Shown here piece by piece: positions 1-7,119 of a DNA stretch of 37,234 bases. Numbering within the stretch: position 1 is the first letter of the stretch; every line of letters begins with the position of its first letter. Made by a program: the position numbers and the translations under genes. Under the pieces are notes generated by a model. That model was not told the origin of the DNA. It did no database searches and saw only the letters and a list, made by a program, of their open reading frames with translations. The stretch comes from Candidatus Melainabacteria bacterium (lineage in GTDB: Bacteria; Cyanobacteriota; Vampirovibrionia; Obscuribacterales; Obscuribacteraceae), in NCBI GenBank assembly GCA_016212515.1, contig JACRFZ010000010.1, positions 1 through 37,234 on the forward strand, read 5' to 3'.

Positions 1-1
1 A

Positions 2-217
2 GATAACGGCCTGGGTATTCCGGCGGAGAGCTTGCCCAAGATTTTTGAGCGGTTTTACCGGGTTGATAGTTCTCGGTCTCGCAACCTGGGTGGCTGCGGG
101 CTGGGCTTGAGTATCGTTAAAGCTACCCTCGACAGGCACAAGGGCGAAATCACAGTGCTGTCCAATTTGGGACAGGGCAGCACATTTACAGTGCGATTGC
201 CGCTTGCTTCCGGTTAG
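2..217 (+). CDS. Sensor histidine kinase, C-terminal end (5' partial)
   Basis: This is the last 71 codons of a two-component sensor kinase whose start lies left of the window. Seen: the ATP-binding HATPase_c boxes in order, a G1 box (DNGLGIP), an F box (IFERFYRVD) and a G2 box (GCGLGLSIVK), then the usual final strand GSTFTVRLPL and a stop at 215-217. The H box and sensor domains are outside the window, so the stimulus cannot be inferred. FERFYRVD followed by SRSR and a GLGL motif is typical of PhoR/EnvZ-like kinases. The family call is firm; the specific identity is unknown. Confidence 0.93.
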   Translation, partial: DNGLGIPAESLPKIFERFYRVDSSRSRNLGGCGLGLSIVKATLDRHKGEITVLSNLGQGSTFTVRLPLASG

Positions 218-220
218 GCT

Positions 221-1153
221 TCAGTCTTTCTTGTTGAAGGAATCTATTATCTCGCCGTCTATCTGAGAGTTTCTTTTGGTGAGGCTGCGGTAACGATCTT
301 GCCAGAGGCGAGCTTCTTTTTGATTTTGCGCAAGTCCAGGGGCGCCGCTTGCATAGAGTGAGGCCAGCAGGCGGCAGGCATGCGGATCTGTCTCGGCTGC
401 GTACTTCAGGAATGGAACAGCGGCGGCGGCGTCTTTTTTGCAGCCGATGCCGTTAACGAGATAGTGCCCGACTTTGAAGTTGTTTTTGGCATCGCCTTGT
501 TTTGCAGCCATCATGCGGTATTTGAAGGAGAGGGCCTGGCGTTCCGGCGAGGGCTTGCCTCTTGAATAGAGTGTTGCCAATTTACGTTGTGCATCCAGAT
601 AGCCGCCGTCTGCGGCAAACTTTAGCCACTTAAGCGACTCCGTGGAAGTTAAGGGCTTGGAGCCGTCGTCCTTGGCCCGTTGAGGTTGCTTGTAGTCGAG
701 AATGCCCGCCAGTCTACAGGCTGCTTCCGGATCGCCTGCTCTGGCGGCCAACCGGTACAGGTTCTCAGCTTCGTCAAGATCGTACTTACCGCTCAGCCCC
801 TCTTCCAGAATGGCGCCCAGGCGGGTGGCGGCCCCGACGTCGCCGGCCTGGTAAGCTTGTTTGTAGAGGCGCTCGGCTTCCTGGTAGTTTTTCAAGTGGA
901 GGCAGCGATCGGCGCTTACCCTCAACTTTGAAGCGGTTTTGTTAAGACCACTGCCCCCGGGCGGCGCCGAATGGTGAGTCTTTGACGACTCTTGCGCCGC
1001 TGTCTGGAGGGCCGATGCGCTGCTAACAAGCAGGCAGCAGCAGGGCAGCAAAAGTACTTGCCTGCTTCGGTTGAGCTTCTTGCCTGGTCTTTGAGATTTC
1101 AATAAGATCATCTGGAGACGGGTATCTGCGCTGCCGACCTTGTCTTCAATCAT
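221..1153 (-). CDS. Secreted Sel1-like repeat (TPR-type) protein
   Basis: A 310-residue protein built of Sel1-like repeats. Recurring units include A-x-x-G-D-x-x-A-x-x-L-A or close variants (ARAGDPEAACRLAG, AADGGYLDAQRKLA, AKQGDAKNNFKVGHYL) between roughly residues 85 and 290. Sel1 repeats form alpha-solenoids that act as protein-protein adaptors, often in the periplasm. A hydrophobic segment with a Cys run (VLLLPCCCLLVSSASA, about residues 33-48) looks like a signal peptide core. It is preceded by an unusually long N-region, so translation may really begin at the internal Met at residue 15. Its 3' end lies 3 bp from the histidine kinase stop (convergent). It is divergent from the Gly/Cys small protein. 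Partner unknown. Confidence 0.88.
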   Translation of the reverse strand: MIEDKVGSADTRLQMILLKSQRPGKKLNRSRQVLLLPCCCLLVSSASALQTAAQESSKTHHSAPPGGSGLNKTASKLRVSADRCLHLKNYQEAERLYKQAYQAGDVGAATRLGAILEEGLSGKYDLDEAENLYRLAARAGDPEAACRLAGILDYKQPQRAKDDGSKPLTSTESLKWLKFAADGGYLDAQRKLATLYSRGKPSPERQALSFKYRMMAAKQGDAKNNFKVGHYLVNGIGCKKDAAAAVPFLKYAAETDPHACRLLASLYASGAPGLAQNQKEARLWQDRYRSLTKRNSQIDGEIIDSFNKKD

Positions 1154-1216
1154 CTCATAGATTCGAAATTGCCATCGACTTGGTTTACAATGGGAGCAAG
1201 ATTGAAGGAGCGTTAA

Positions 1217-1516
1217 ATGAAAAAACAGACCCTGGCCGAAGAAGGCACTGCCGCCGCCAACTCACAAGTAGACGCACTGGAGCGCATAGCCCGTGCCCTT
1301 GAACTTGTGGTCGAGAAGCTTTCCGGCCTGGAAAACAAAATTGAAGATCTGACATACGAGATTCAGTCTCACGGCTCAGTTATCGGCGATAGTCTGGCTC
1401 ATATGGTCAATGAGGGCGGAGAAAGTCTGCCGTTTCATATGGAAGCCGACTTTGAAGGTGGTTGCGGCTCGGGCGGATGCGGGAGCGGTGGCTGCGGCGG
1501 CAGCGGCAGTAATTGA
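1217..1516 (+). CDS. Small coiled-coil protein with Gly/Cys-rich tail
   Basis: A 99-residue protein that I do not recognise. The start is supported by AAGGAG at 1206-1211 just before ATG. Residues about 18-50 are a heptad-like helix (ALERIARALELVVEKL, then LENKIEDLTYEI). The middle is acidic. The C-terminus is a low-complexity tail, GGCGSGGCGSGGCGGSGSN, with three Cys at regular spacing. Such tails could bind metal, form disulfides or anchor a modification, but none of this is shown. The next gene begins 4 bp after the stop, so the two are probably co-translated. No signal peptide is visible, which is notable because the downstream partner looks secreted. Another reading frame stays open through the GC-rich tail, but it gives only poly-Ala and is not taken as coding. 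Confidence 0.8.
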   Translation: MKKQTLAEEGTAAANSQVDALERIARALELVVEKLSGLENKIEDLTYEIQSHGSVIGDSLAHMVNEGGESLPFHMEADFEGGCGSGGCGSGGCGGSGSN

Positions 1517-1520
1517 TGCT

Positions 1521-2795
1521 GTGTTTTCCAGGCGCCACTTCTATTTCGCCGCGCTACTAGCCGCTTCCCACTGCTTGCCCGCAAGTGGGCAAGGTCCGAA
1601 TTCTCTCAGTGTGACTCTGAACAGTGGTGAAACTCTGGTTCTGCCGCGTAGTCGCACCAACTCACTCTTTGCCGTCGGTCTCAAGTGCGTGAAAGAGGGT
1701 AGCTATCAAAAAGCCCTGCAGTGCTTCGAGGCTGCTATTGCCGCCGACAAGCGCAATGCCTACGCCTATTATTACAGTGCCCTCTGTCTGGCTAAGCTGG
1801 GTGATAGAGCCCGCAGTCTCTCCTATCTGCAGCTTACGGCCCGTAATTTCGCCGGCAGTGATGCCGGTAGAGCTGCCGCCCGTACCCTCAAAGAAATAGG
1901 CACTCAAGATGCAAACTATTCAGCTCTTTCCAGTTGGAGTGGTCGTGGTAACCTGCCTAAGGAGACCTGGATTCCCTTCACTGTAGAGGGCAGCTCCATG
2001 GTCGTGGATGGTATCGTCAATGGTGTGCCGGTGAAGATGATTTTCGATACCGGTGCCGAAGCCTGCATCTTCAGTTTGAAGAACTTGAAACAGTTCGGTT
2101 TGCCCCTGCCCCAGGGAAAGCCTTCCACCCTGGTAGTCGGTGTTGGAAAGGATGAGCCCATACCGGCCTGGATTGTGCGGGTCAACTTGAAAGTCGGGCG
2201 CATTGAAAAGAACGACTTCCCGGTGATGGTGGCTGACATGCCTGTGCGTCACCCTCTTTTAGGGCAGCAGTTCTTTAATGATTTTGCCTACAGCGTCGAC
2301 AATACGGCCGCTACCATTGCCTTCAAAAGCCGCACTGCCGGACACTCTGACGGCAAGAAGCCGGTGCAGCCGGCCATGACCGTCAACAACTCGGGAAAGT
2401 ATGTCTATTCCGTGCCTTTTCGCAAGGACGGGCAGGCGCTTTTGGTTACTTGTGACGTGAATGGAAGAAAGACCGAAATGGTTTTTGATACCGGTGCGGA
2501 ATTGACTCTCTTCAGTGAGAAGCGGGCTGAGGCTCTGGCTCTGGAGGTGGATCGTCGGCGTCAGGTGGCCATCGGCGGGGTGGCCGGGGCCACCAGTGCC
2601 AGTGTTGCCGTGGTGCGGCGCCTCAAACTAGGACCGGTGGAGAGAATCGACATGCCGGTGCTGGTCACAGGCAAAGTCTCAACCCGTGATGCCGACGGCG
2701 GTGAGAAGGGTATAGCCCTGCTTGGCCAGGATTTCTTTTCCGGCTGGCATTACAAAATAGACGAGCGCCTGGGCACGATCAGCTTCATTCGCTGA
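1521..2795 (+). CDS. Secreted tandem retropepsin-like aspartyl protease with TPR region
   Basis: About 424 residues from the proposed GTG at 1521. The frame is open upstream to 1410, but that part only overlaps the previous gene's repeats. Starting at GTG gives a clean signal peptide (basic FSRRHF, then YFAALLAASHCLPASG). Residues about 40-130 carry TPR-like helices (GLKCVKEGSYQKALQCFEAA). Two retropepsin-type domains follow, each with the catalytic motif: IFDTGAEACIF (Asp176) and VFDTGAELTLF (Asp323). Each also has the later flap and HPLLGQQFF or ALLGQDFF segments typical of the bacterial aspartyl-protease family. One-domain relatives must dimerise to make an active site; here both halves are in one chain. 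It may cleave periplasmic peptides or proteins. A GAAGCTAGCTTC palindrome at 2794-2805 sits at the convergent gene end. Confidence 0.87.
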   Translation: MFSRRHFYFAALLAASHCLPASGQGPNSLSVTLNSGETLVLPRSRTNSLFAVGLKCVKEGSYQKALQCFEAAIAADKRNAYAYYYSALCLAKLGDRARSLSYLQLTARNFAGSDAGRAAARTLKEIGTQDANYSALSSWSGRGNLPKETWIPFTVEGSSMVVDGIVNGVPVKMIFDTGAEACIFSLKNLKQFGLPLPQGKPSTLVVGVGKDEPIPAWIVRVNLKVGRIEKNDFPVMVADMPVRHPLLGQQFFNDFAYSVDNTAATIAFKSRTAGHSDGKKPVQPAMTVNNSGKYVYSVPFRKDGQALLVTCDVNGRKTEMVFDTGAELTLFSEKRAEALALEVDRRRQVAIGGVAGATSASVAVVRRLKLGPVERIDMPVLVTGKVSTRDADGGEKGIALLGQDFFSGWHYKIDERLGTISFIR

Positions 2796-2806
2796 AGCTA
2801 GCTTCT

Positions 2807-3709
2807 TCAGTCTTCCAGCACAAAGTCGCGGCGCCCTTGCACAATGGTGCTCTGGAAAAATTGCATGGCGTGTTTGTACTCTTCTTCGTTGCCGAACATG
2901 TGACCGCCGCCTTTGATGGTAATCAGACGGCTTGGCACTCCGGCCTTTTTGAGCTTTTCATAGAGTTCCTGGCTCTGGGCATAGGGCACCACATCGTCGA
3001 TATCGCCGTGCACGATGAGAAAGGGTGGATCGTCCTTGCTGATATAGGTAACCGGGCTTGCTTCTCTGGCCAGCTCGGGTTTCTTCGTCTCCCGTCCGCC
3101 GAGAAGTTTTGCTACCGGACCGTTTTCATCTTCGTAATCGATTTTTGTGCGTGAGCCCGATTGTTCGTTGACCGTCATTAAATCACTCAGTCCGCACCAA
3201 TTCAGGACTGCCTGTACTTGCTCCTCTGGCTTCTCCCGGCTGCCGCTGGTTCCCAGCAGGGAAGCCAGATGTCCGCCGGCGGAAACCCCCCAGACGCCGA
3301 TGCGGCTGGGGTCTATGCCCCACTTGTCGGCGTTTTTGCGCAGGTAGCTGATGGCTTGCCGACAGTCTTCTATTTGTGCCGGAAAAATGGCTTCATTGGT
3401 CAATCTGTAATTGATGCTGGCCAGTGCGAAGCCATGCTGGGCCATCGGCAATCCCGGGCAGTCGGTTTTGTCGCCCTGTAACCAGGCGCCGCCGTGAATG
3501 AAGACCACCAGCGGCAAAAGCTTGTTGGGTTTGGTGCCGGTGGGCAGGTAGAGGTCAAGGGTCTGAGCAGGATTGCTGCTGCCGGCGTAGCTCAGATCTT
3601 TGACTACCCTCACCGCTCCCGGACCGGTGTCATCGTGCCCTTTTGTGACGAAGGGTATGGCGGCGATCAAGCAGACCGTGAAGATTATGAGGAGGGTCTT
3701 GACGTTCAT
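2807..3709 (-). CDS. Secreted alpha/beta hydrolase (BD-FAE/HSL-like esterase)
   Basis: A 300-residue serine esterase. Seen: an N-terminal signal peptide (MNVKTLLIIFTVCLIAAIPF), an oxyanion-hole HGGAW motif, a nucleophile elbow GVSAGG (Ser143), a DIDDVVP acid-loop and a C-terminal GGGHMFG with the likely catalytic His. The order and spacing fit the BD-FAE/carboxylesterase branch of the alpha/beta hydrolases, which cleave short acyl or aryl esters. The natural substrate cannot be told. The ATG lies 9 bp after the stop of the Ser/Thr kinase gene on the same strand, so the two form an operon and may share regulation. No clear ribosome binding site precedes it, consistent with translational coupling. 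Confidence 0.92.
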   Translation of the reverse strand: MNVKTLLIIFTVCLIAAIPFVTKGHDDTGPGAVRVVKDLSYAGSSNPAQTLDLYLPTGTKPNKLLPLVVFIHGGAWLQGDKTDCPGLPMAQHGFALASINYRLTNEAIFPAQIEDCRQAISYLRKNADKWGIDPSRIGVWGVSAGGHLASLLGTSGSREKPEEQVQAVLNWCGLSDLMTVNEQSGSRTKIDYEDENGPVAKLLGGRETKKPELAREASPVTYISKDDPPFLIVHGDIDDVVPYAQSQELYEKLKKAGVPSRLITIKGGGHMFGNEEEYKHAMQFFQSTIVQGRRDFVLED

Positions 3710-3718
3710 TGGTATGTG

Positions 3719-4591
3719 TCAGTCACGGTAGTTTTCCAGCTCCACGTAAAGCTCTTTCATTGACTGGTGGCGGTCTTGCGGATGCTTCTTGAGCGCTTTC
3801 ATAATGGTCCGCTGCAACTTGAAGGGTATCGGCAGACCTGGGCAGATTTCTGCGAATTCTTTGGGTTTGTCGGTAATGTGCCTGCTCATGGTATCGGCGG
3901 AAGTGGTGCCCAGTATAGGTAGTTTGCCTGAAATGGTGTGGTACATGAGCACGCCCATACAATAAATGTCGGAGCGAGCGTCGAGGCGGTCGCCCATAAC
4001 CTGTTCGGGGCTCATGTAAGCCGGAGTACCCAGCACTTGACCGTCCATGGTCAGTTTTTTCGAGTTGTTGCGGGGCTCGTTCACGTATTTGGCAATGCCG
4101 AAATCCACCAGTTTGACGAATTCCGGATTCCAGCTTGTCTTTAGCAGTACAACGTTTTCAGGTTTTATGTCGCGGTGCAAAATGCCTTTAGAGTGGGCAT
4201 GCTCAAGGGCGCTGCACATTTGCAGAAAAATGTGCACGCCGCGCTCCACAGGCAGTCGCTGGTGACGAGTGAGAATCTCTTTGAGATTGACCCCTTCTAT
4301 GAAATCCATGACCAGATAGGGGGTTTTCTGGGCGGAAAAGCCAAAGTCGTAGACTGTCACTATGTTTGGATGGCTCATGGAACTTGCCGCCTGGGCTTCT
4401 CTTTGAAACCTTAAAAAGTTGGTTTCGTCCTTGGTCGCGTCCACTTCGCCGAAGAGGACCTTAACGGCCACGGTCTTCTCCATTACCAGGTGGCGGGCTT
4501 TATAGACCACGCCGAGGGCACCCCTGCCTACTTCCGACAAGATCTCGTAGCGGTCGTCAAGTATGACTCCGATTAGTGAGTCTTTGGCCAC
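3719..4591 (-). CDS. Soluble Ser/Thr protein kinase (PknB-type)
   Basis: A Hanks-type kinase domain with almost no extra sequence. Seen: a glycine loop (VGRGALGVVYKA), the VAVK lysine, catalytic HRDIKPENVV, magnesium-binding DFGIA, GTPAYMSPEQ activation-loop end and SDIYCMGVLMY. There is no membrane helix or sensor domain, so it is likely cytosolic. The frame stays open to a GTG at 4645, but AAGGA followed at 7 bp by GTG at 4591 is a better start and removes only a weakly conserved leader (290 residues instead of 308). The third Gly of the glycine loop is kept. It is first in a two-gene operon with the esterase. The phosphorylation target is unknown. Confidence 0.9.
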   Translation of the reverse strand: MAKDSLIGVILDDRYEILSEVGRGALGVVYKARHLVMEKTVAVKVLFGEVDATKDETNFLRFQREAQAASSMSHPNIVTVYDFGFSAQKTPYLVMDFIEGVNLKEILTRHQRLPVERGVHIFLQMCSALEHAHSKGILHRDIKPENVVLLKTSWNPEFVKLVDFGIAKYVNEPRNNSKKLTMDGQVLGTPAYMSPEQVMGDRLDARSDIYCMGVLMYHTISGKLPILGTTSADTMSRHITDKPKEFAEICPGLPIPFKLQRTIMKALKKHPQDRHQSMKELYVELENYRD

Positions 4592-4954
4592 CAATAATTC
4601 CTTAAGAACCGGTGAGTGATAGGCTTTTCGGGAGCGCACCGGCACTTGGAACCGAGCCGGGCTTCTCTCGAGGGAGCCAAGGTTAGATTTTAACCTGTTC
4701 GGAAGAGTGGGGGTACCGATATTAAATTGGTCTTTTTATGTACTATTTTGGGTCCGGCTTCTGCTTGGCTTCCGGGGGGCCGCGATGATACCACTGGCAG
4801 TTGCGACGCCGCCGCTAGCGCTATAAGCTGGACTACAGCGAGCGCAGGCGTGTTCTAATCTGCTAGGCTTAAGGAGGCGTCACTGGAGGACCTAGTCTGG
4901 TTAAGTCTGGGAAAATAGAGCTCGGAACGGACGGAAGGGAGTATTTTAATCTTT
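4592..4954. other. Divergent intergenic/leader region
   Basis: This region separates the minus-strand kinase from the plus-strand membrane protein. I see no coding frame with a credible start. A short inverted repeat (GGTTA at 4680, TAACC at 4690) and an AT-rich stretch near 4715-4745 could hold promoters, but no good -35/-10 pair was found by eye. GGGAG at 4936-4940 is a possible but distant ribosome binding site for the ATG at 4955. Confidence 0.4.
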
Positions 4955-5368
4955 ATGGCACAACCTGATAGAGATAAGTCGGGTCCGCCGGTGTTGGCGC
5001 CGGGCAAGACCACGGTATTTGAGAAAGCAATTGATACTAATGTGGCCCTGGCTGTTTGTTACCTGCCTCTGGGCATAGTCAGCCTGGCCGCCTGCGTGCT
5101 GGTCTTCATGTCCAAGTCTGACAATAACCGCCTGGCTCGTTACCATGCCGTGCAAGCTGCTCTCATTGCCGTGCTTGTTCTTGTTGTTACCGGTGTGGTG
5201 GGCGTTGTCGGCGCCATTCCCTTTATTGGAATCTTAGCCGGGCTTTTGCAGATTGTAATCGCCATGGGCTACTTTATCTTCAGTGCCAAAATGGCATATG
5301 AAGCCTTCCGCGGTAAAGATGTTAAGCTGCCTTTGATCGGTAGTTTCGCCGAGGAGTTCAGTAAGTAG
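4955..5368 (+). CDS. DUF4870/Tic20-like small membrane protein
   Basis: A 137-residue membrane protein. A polar N-terminus (about 30 residues) is followed by a hydrophobic helix (VALAVCYLPLGIVSLAACVL), a conserved-looking cytosolic loop ending RYHAVQAALIAV, and two further hydrophobic stretches around 75-115. The R-x-H-A-x-Q-A motif between helices one and two is the hallmark of the DUF4870/Tic20-like group, whose function is mostly uncharacterised. It is on the same strand as the next small gene with a 68-bp gap, so co-transcription is possible. No catalytic residues are visible. Confidence 0.82.
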   Translation: MAQPDRDKSGPPVLAPGKTTVFEKAIDTNVALAVCYLPLGIVSLAACVLVFMSKSDNNRLARYHAVQAALIAVLVLVVTGVVGVVGAIPFIGILAGLLQIVIAMGYFIFSAKMAYEAFRGKDVKLPLIGSFAEEFSK

Positions 5369-5436
5369 TGCCACTGTTGGTGGTTCTATTGTGTGAGCGA
5401 AGACTTTTTCAGCGTTAGAGAGGGAGGCGTTTTTGA

Positions 5437-5805
5437 ATGGATAGCGTGGCGAAGCTTTTCGACAACAAGAAAGTCAAAGTTCTGGCCGGCGACATACACC
5501 AGGGTGACTGGGAATTCAATGGTGGCGTGCTCTGGGGCGGTTTTGATCAGATCAATATCGGGGCGGATCTGGTCAAAATTGAGGTCAAGAACGAAGAGTC
5601 TGCCAAGAACATTGCCCAGACGCTGGGTTGGGCTATAGCCGGCAACATCGTACTGGGCCCGCTGGGACTTCTGGCCGGAGCGGCCATGGGCGGCAATCGT
5701 AAAAATGTCTGTGCTATGTGCGAGCTTAAGGATGGACGTAAGTTTCTGGCCGTAATGGATTCCAAAATTTTTCAACAGATGCTGGCACTGACCATGAGCG
5801 TCTGA
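5437..5805 (+). CDS. Conserved-looking small protein with glycine-zipper segment
   Basis: A 122-residue protein that I do not recognise. ATG 5437 is preceded by GAGAGGGAGG at about 5418-5427. The first 70 residues look like a beta-rich domain (KVKVLAGDIHQGDWEFNGG). A hydrophobic Gly/Ala segment follows (WAIAGNIVLGPLGLLAGAAM, about 68-87), resembling a glycine zipper. After that come a CAMC pair of cysteines and a basic/hydrophobic end. Similar layouts occur in small bacterial proteins of unknown function next to membrane proteins. There is no signal peptide. It probably associates with the membrane through the Gly-rich helix. Confidence 0.75.
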   Translation: MDSVAKLFDNKKVKVLAGDIHQGDWEFNGGVLWGGFDQINIGADLVKIEVKNEESAKNIAQTLGWAIAGNIVLGPLGLLAGAAMGGNRKNVCAMCELKDGRKFLAVMDSKIFQQMLALTMSV

Positions 5806-6073
5806 TGACGGTAGTGCCGCATTTGGTGCGGAGAACGGTTCTGCGCTCGCACGCTAGTTGAGAAGTGTTTAATGGCCCGTCGCGCTTTGTTGCAAAGTAA
5901 ATGTTTATAGCTTTACTTTAAGGGTTTTGGGAAGGGTGCATAGCTTGCCCGTGTTGCCCAGATTTGAGCCTTTTCCTCTCTGGGTAAAGCCTATCTTAGC
6001 GGTTAATATAGCTGGAATTACTTGAAAGTCTCCTAGAATTACAGCATCAGCAAGCAAAAAGTGGGAGTCAATT
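5806..6073 (+). other. Intergenic region before fabH
   Basis: No gene supported here. GGGAG at 6063-6067 is the only good ribosome binding site near the expected fabH N-terminus and helps decide the unusual start. TTGCAA near 5890 is a possible -35 element, but no convincing -10 element follows it. The frame used by fabH is closed by TGA at 6023-6025. Confidence 0.4.
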
Positions 6074-7105
6074 CTGAATACCTCAATTCCGCCCCTGGCA
6101 TACAACGGTAAACCGGCACTGGCCAAAATTAGCGCCGTCGGTACAGCCCTTCCTTCCAGAACTCTCACCAACTTCGATCTGGAGAAAATGGTCGATACTT
6201 CCGACCAGTGGATCACTGAACGCACCGGCATTAAGAATCGTTATCTGGTGGGGCCCGATGAGACATGCTCGGACCTGGGTGCCAGAGCCGCTCTGGATGC
6301 CTGTAAGAAAGCGGGAGTGGATCCGGCCGATATTGAGCTGATTGTCTTTGCCACAATTACTCCTGACATGATGTTACCGGCCACTGCCTGTCTGGTGCAG
6401 CACAAGATCGGTGCCACCCGTGCCTGGGGCTTCGACCTCTCCATCGCTTGTTCCGGCTTTCTTTATGCCTTGCAGGTCGGTGTGCAGTTTATTCTGAGCG
6501 GCTGCCACAAGAACGTGCTGGTTATTGGTATGGATGTGATGTCCTCTATCGTGGACTACCAGGACCGTCAAACTTGCATCATCTTTGGTGACGGAGGCGG
6601 TGCCGTGCTTTTGCAGCCGAGCGAGAGCACCGATGACGGCTGTTTTGTGGATTACCTTCATGAGGTGGATGGCTCCGGCGGCGATTTCCTCTGTATGCCC
6701 GGCGGCGGTAGCGCCCATCCTGCTTCAAAAGATACGGTGGAAGCCCGCCAACACTTCGTCAAACAGGACGGTCCGGTGGTCTTCCGTTTTGCCACCAAGC
6801 GCATGCCGGATCTTTGCGTGCGCTTGCTCGAACGTAACGGCCTGACTGGTAAGGATGTAGATGTATTCGTGCCTCACCAGGCTAACTTGCGCATTATCAA
6901 GTCGGCGGTTGAGAGGCTGGGAATGCCCATGGAAAAAGTCATTGTTAATATCGAAGAGTACGGCAATACTACGGCTGGAACCTTGCCACTAGCTCTTTCC
7001 ACTGCTCTCAATTCCGGTCGCCTCAAGAAGGGTGATCTGGTTCTCTTTGCTGCCATGGGGGCTGGACTTTCTGCCGGTGCGGCTTTGATGCGCTGGGGCT
7101 ACTGA
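6074..7105 (+). CDS. fabH: 3-oxoacyl-ACP synthase III (KAS III)
   Basis: FabH starts fatty-acid synthesis by condensing acetyl-CoA with malonyl-ACP. All three catalytic residues are visible: Cys126 in SIACSGF, His268 in VPHQANLR and Asn298 in YGNTTAGT (numbered from 6074). The first in-frame ATG, at 6188, falls inside the conserved LEKMVDTSDQWITERTGI block. Starting there would remove the first strand. The in-frame upstream codons read AKISAVGTALPSRTLTNFDL, which matches the normal FabH N-terminus, so translation must begin earlier. The frame opens at 6026 and holds no ATG, GTG or TTG before 6188. CTG at 6074, 6 bp after GGGAG, is my choice; ATT at 6071 and CTG at 6119 are alternatives. From 6074 the protein is 343 residues. 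No other fab genes are adjacent. Confidence 0.92.
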   Translation: MNTSIPPLAYNGKPALAKISAVGTALPSRTLTNFDLEKMVDTSDQWITERTGIKNRYLVGPDETCSDLGARAALDACKKAGVDPADIELIVFATITPDMMLPATACLVQHKIGATRAWGFDLSIACSGFLYALQVGVQFILSGCHKNVLVIGMDVMSSIVDYQDRQTCIIFGDGGGAVLLQPSESTDDGCFVDYLHEVDGSGGDFLCMPGGGSAHPASKDTVEARQHFVKQDGPVVFRFATKRMPDLCVRLLERNGLTGKDVDVFVPHQANLRIIKSAVERLGMPMEKVIVNIEEYGNTTAGTLPLALSTALNSGRLKKGDLVLFAAMGAGLSAGAALMRWGY

Positions 7106-7119
7106 GCCGGGCGGCAAAG

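Noticed and set aside
1410..1520. N-terminal extension of the retropepsin gene to ATG 1410
   Set aside because: It gives only basic and poly-Ala sequence read out of frame from the Gly/Cys tail, and the signal peptide begins after GTG 1521.
5905..6231. Minus-strand frame over the fabH leader
   Set aside because: No ribosome binding site and no recognisable protein; it overlaps the conserved FabH N-terminus.
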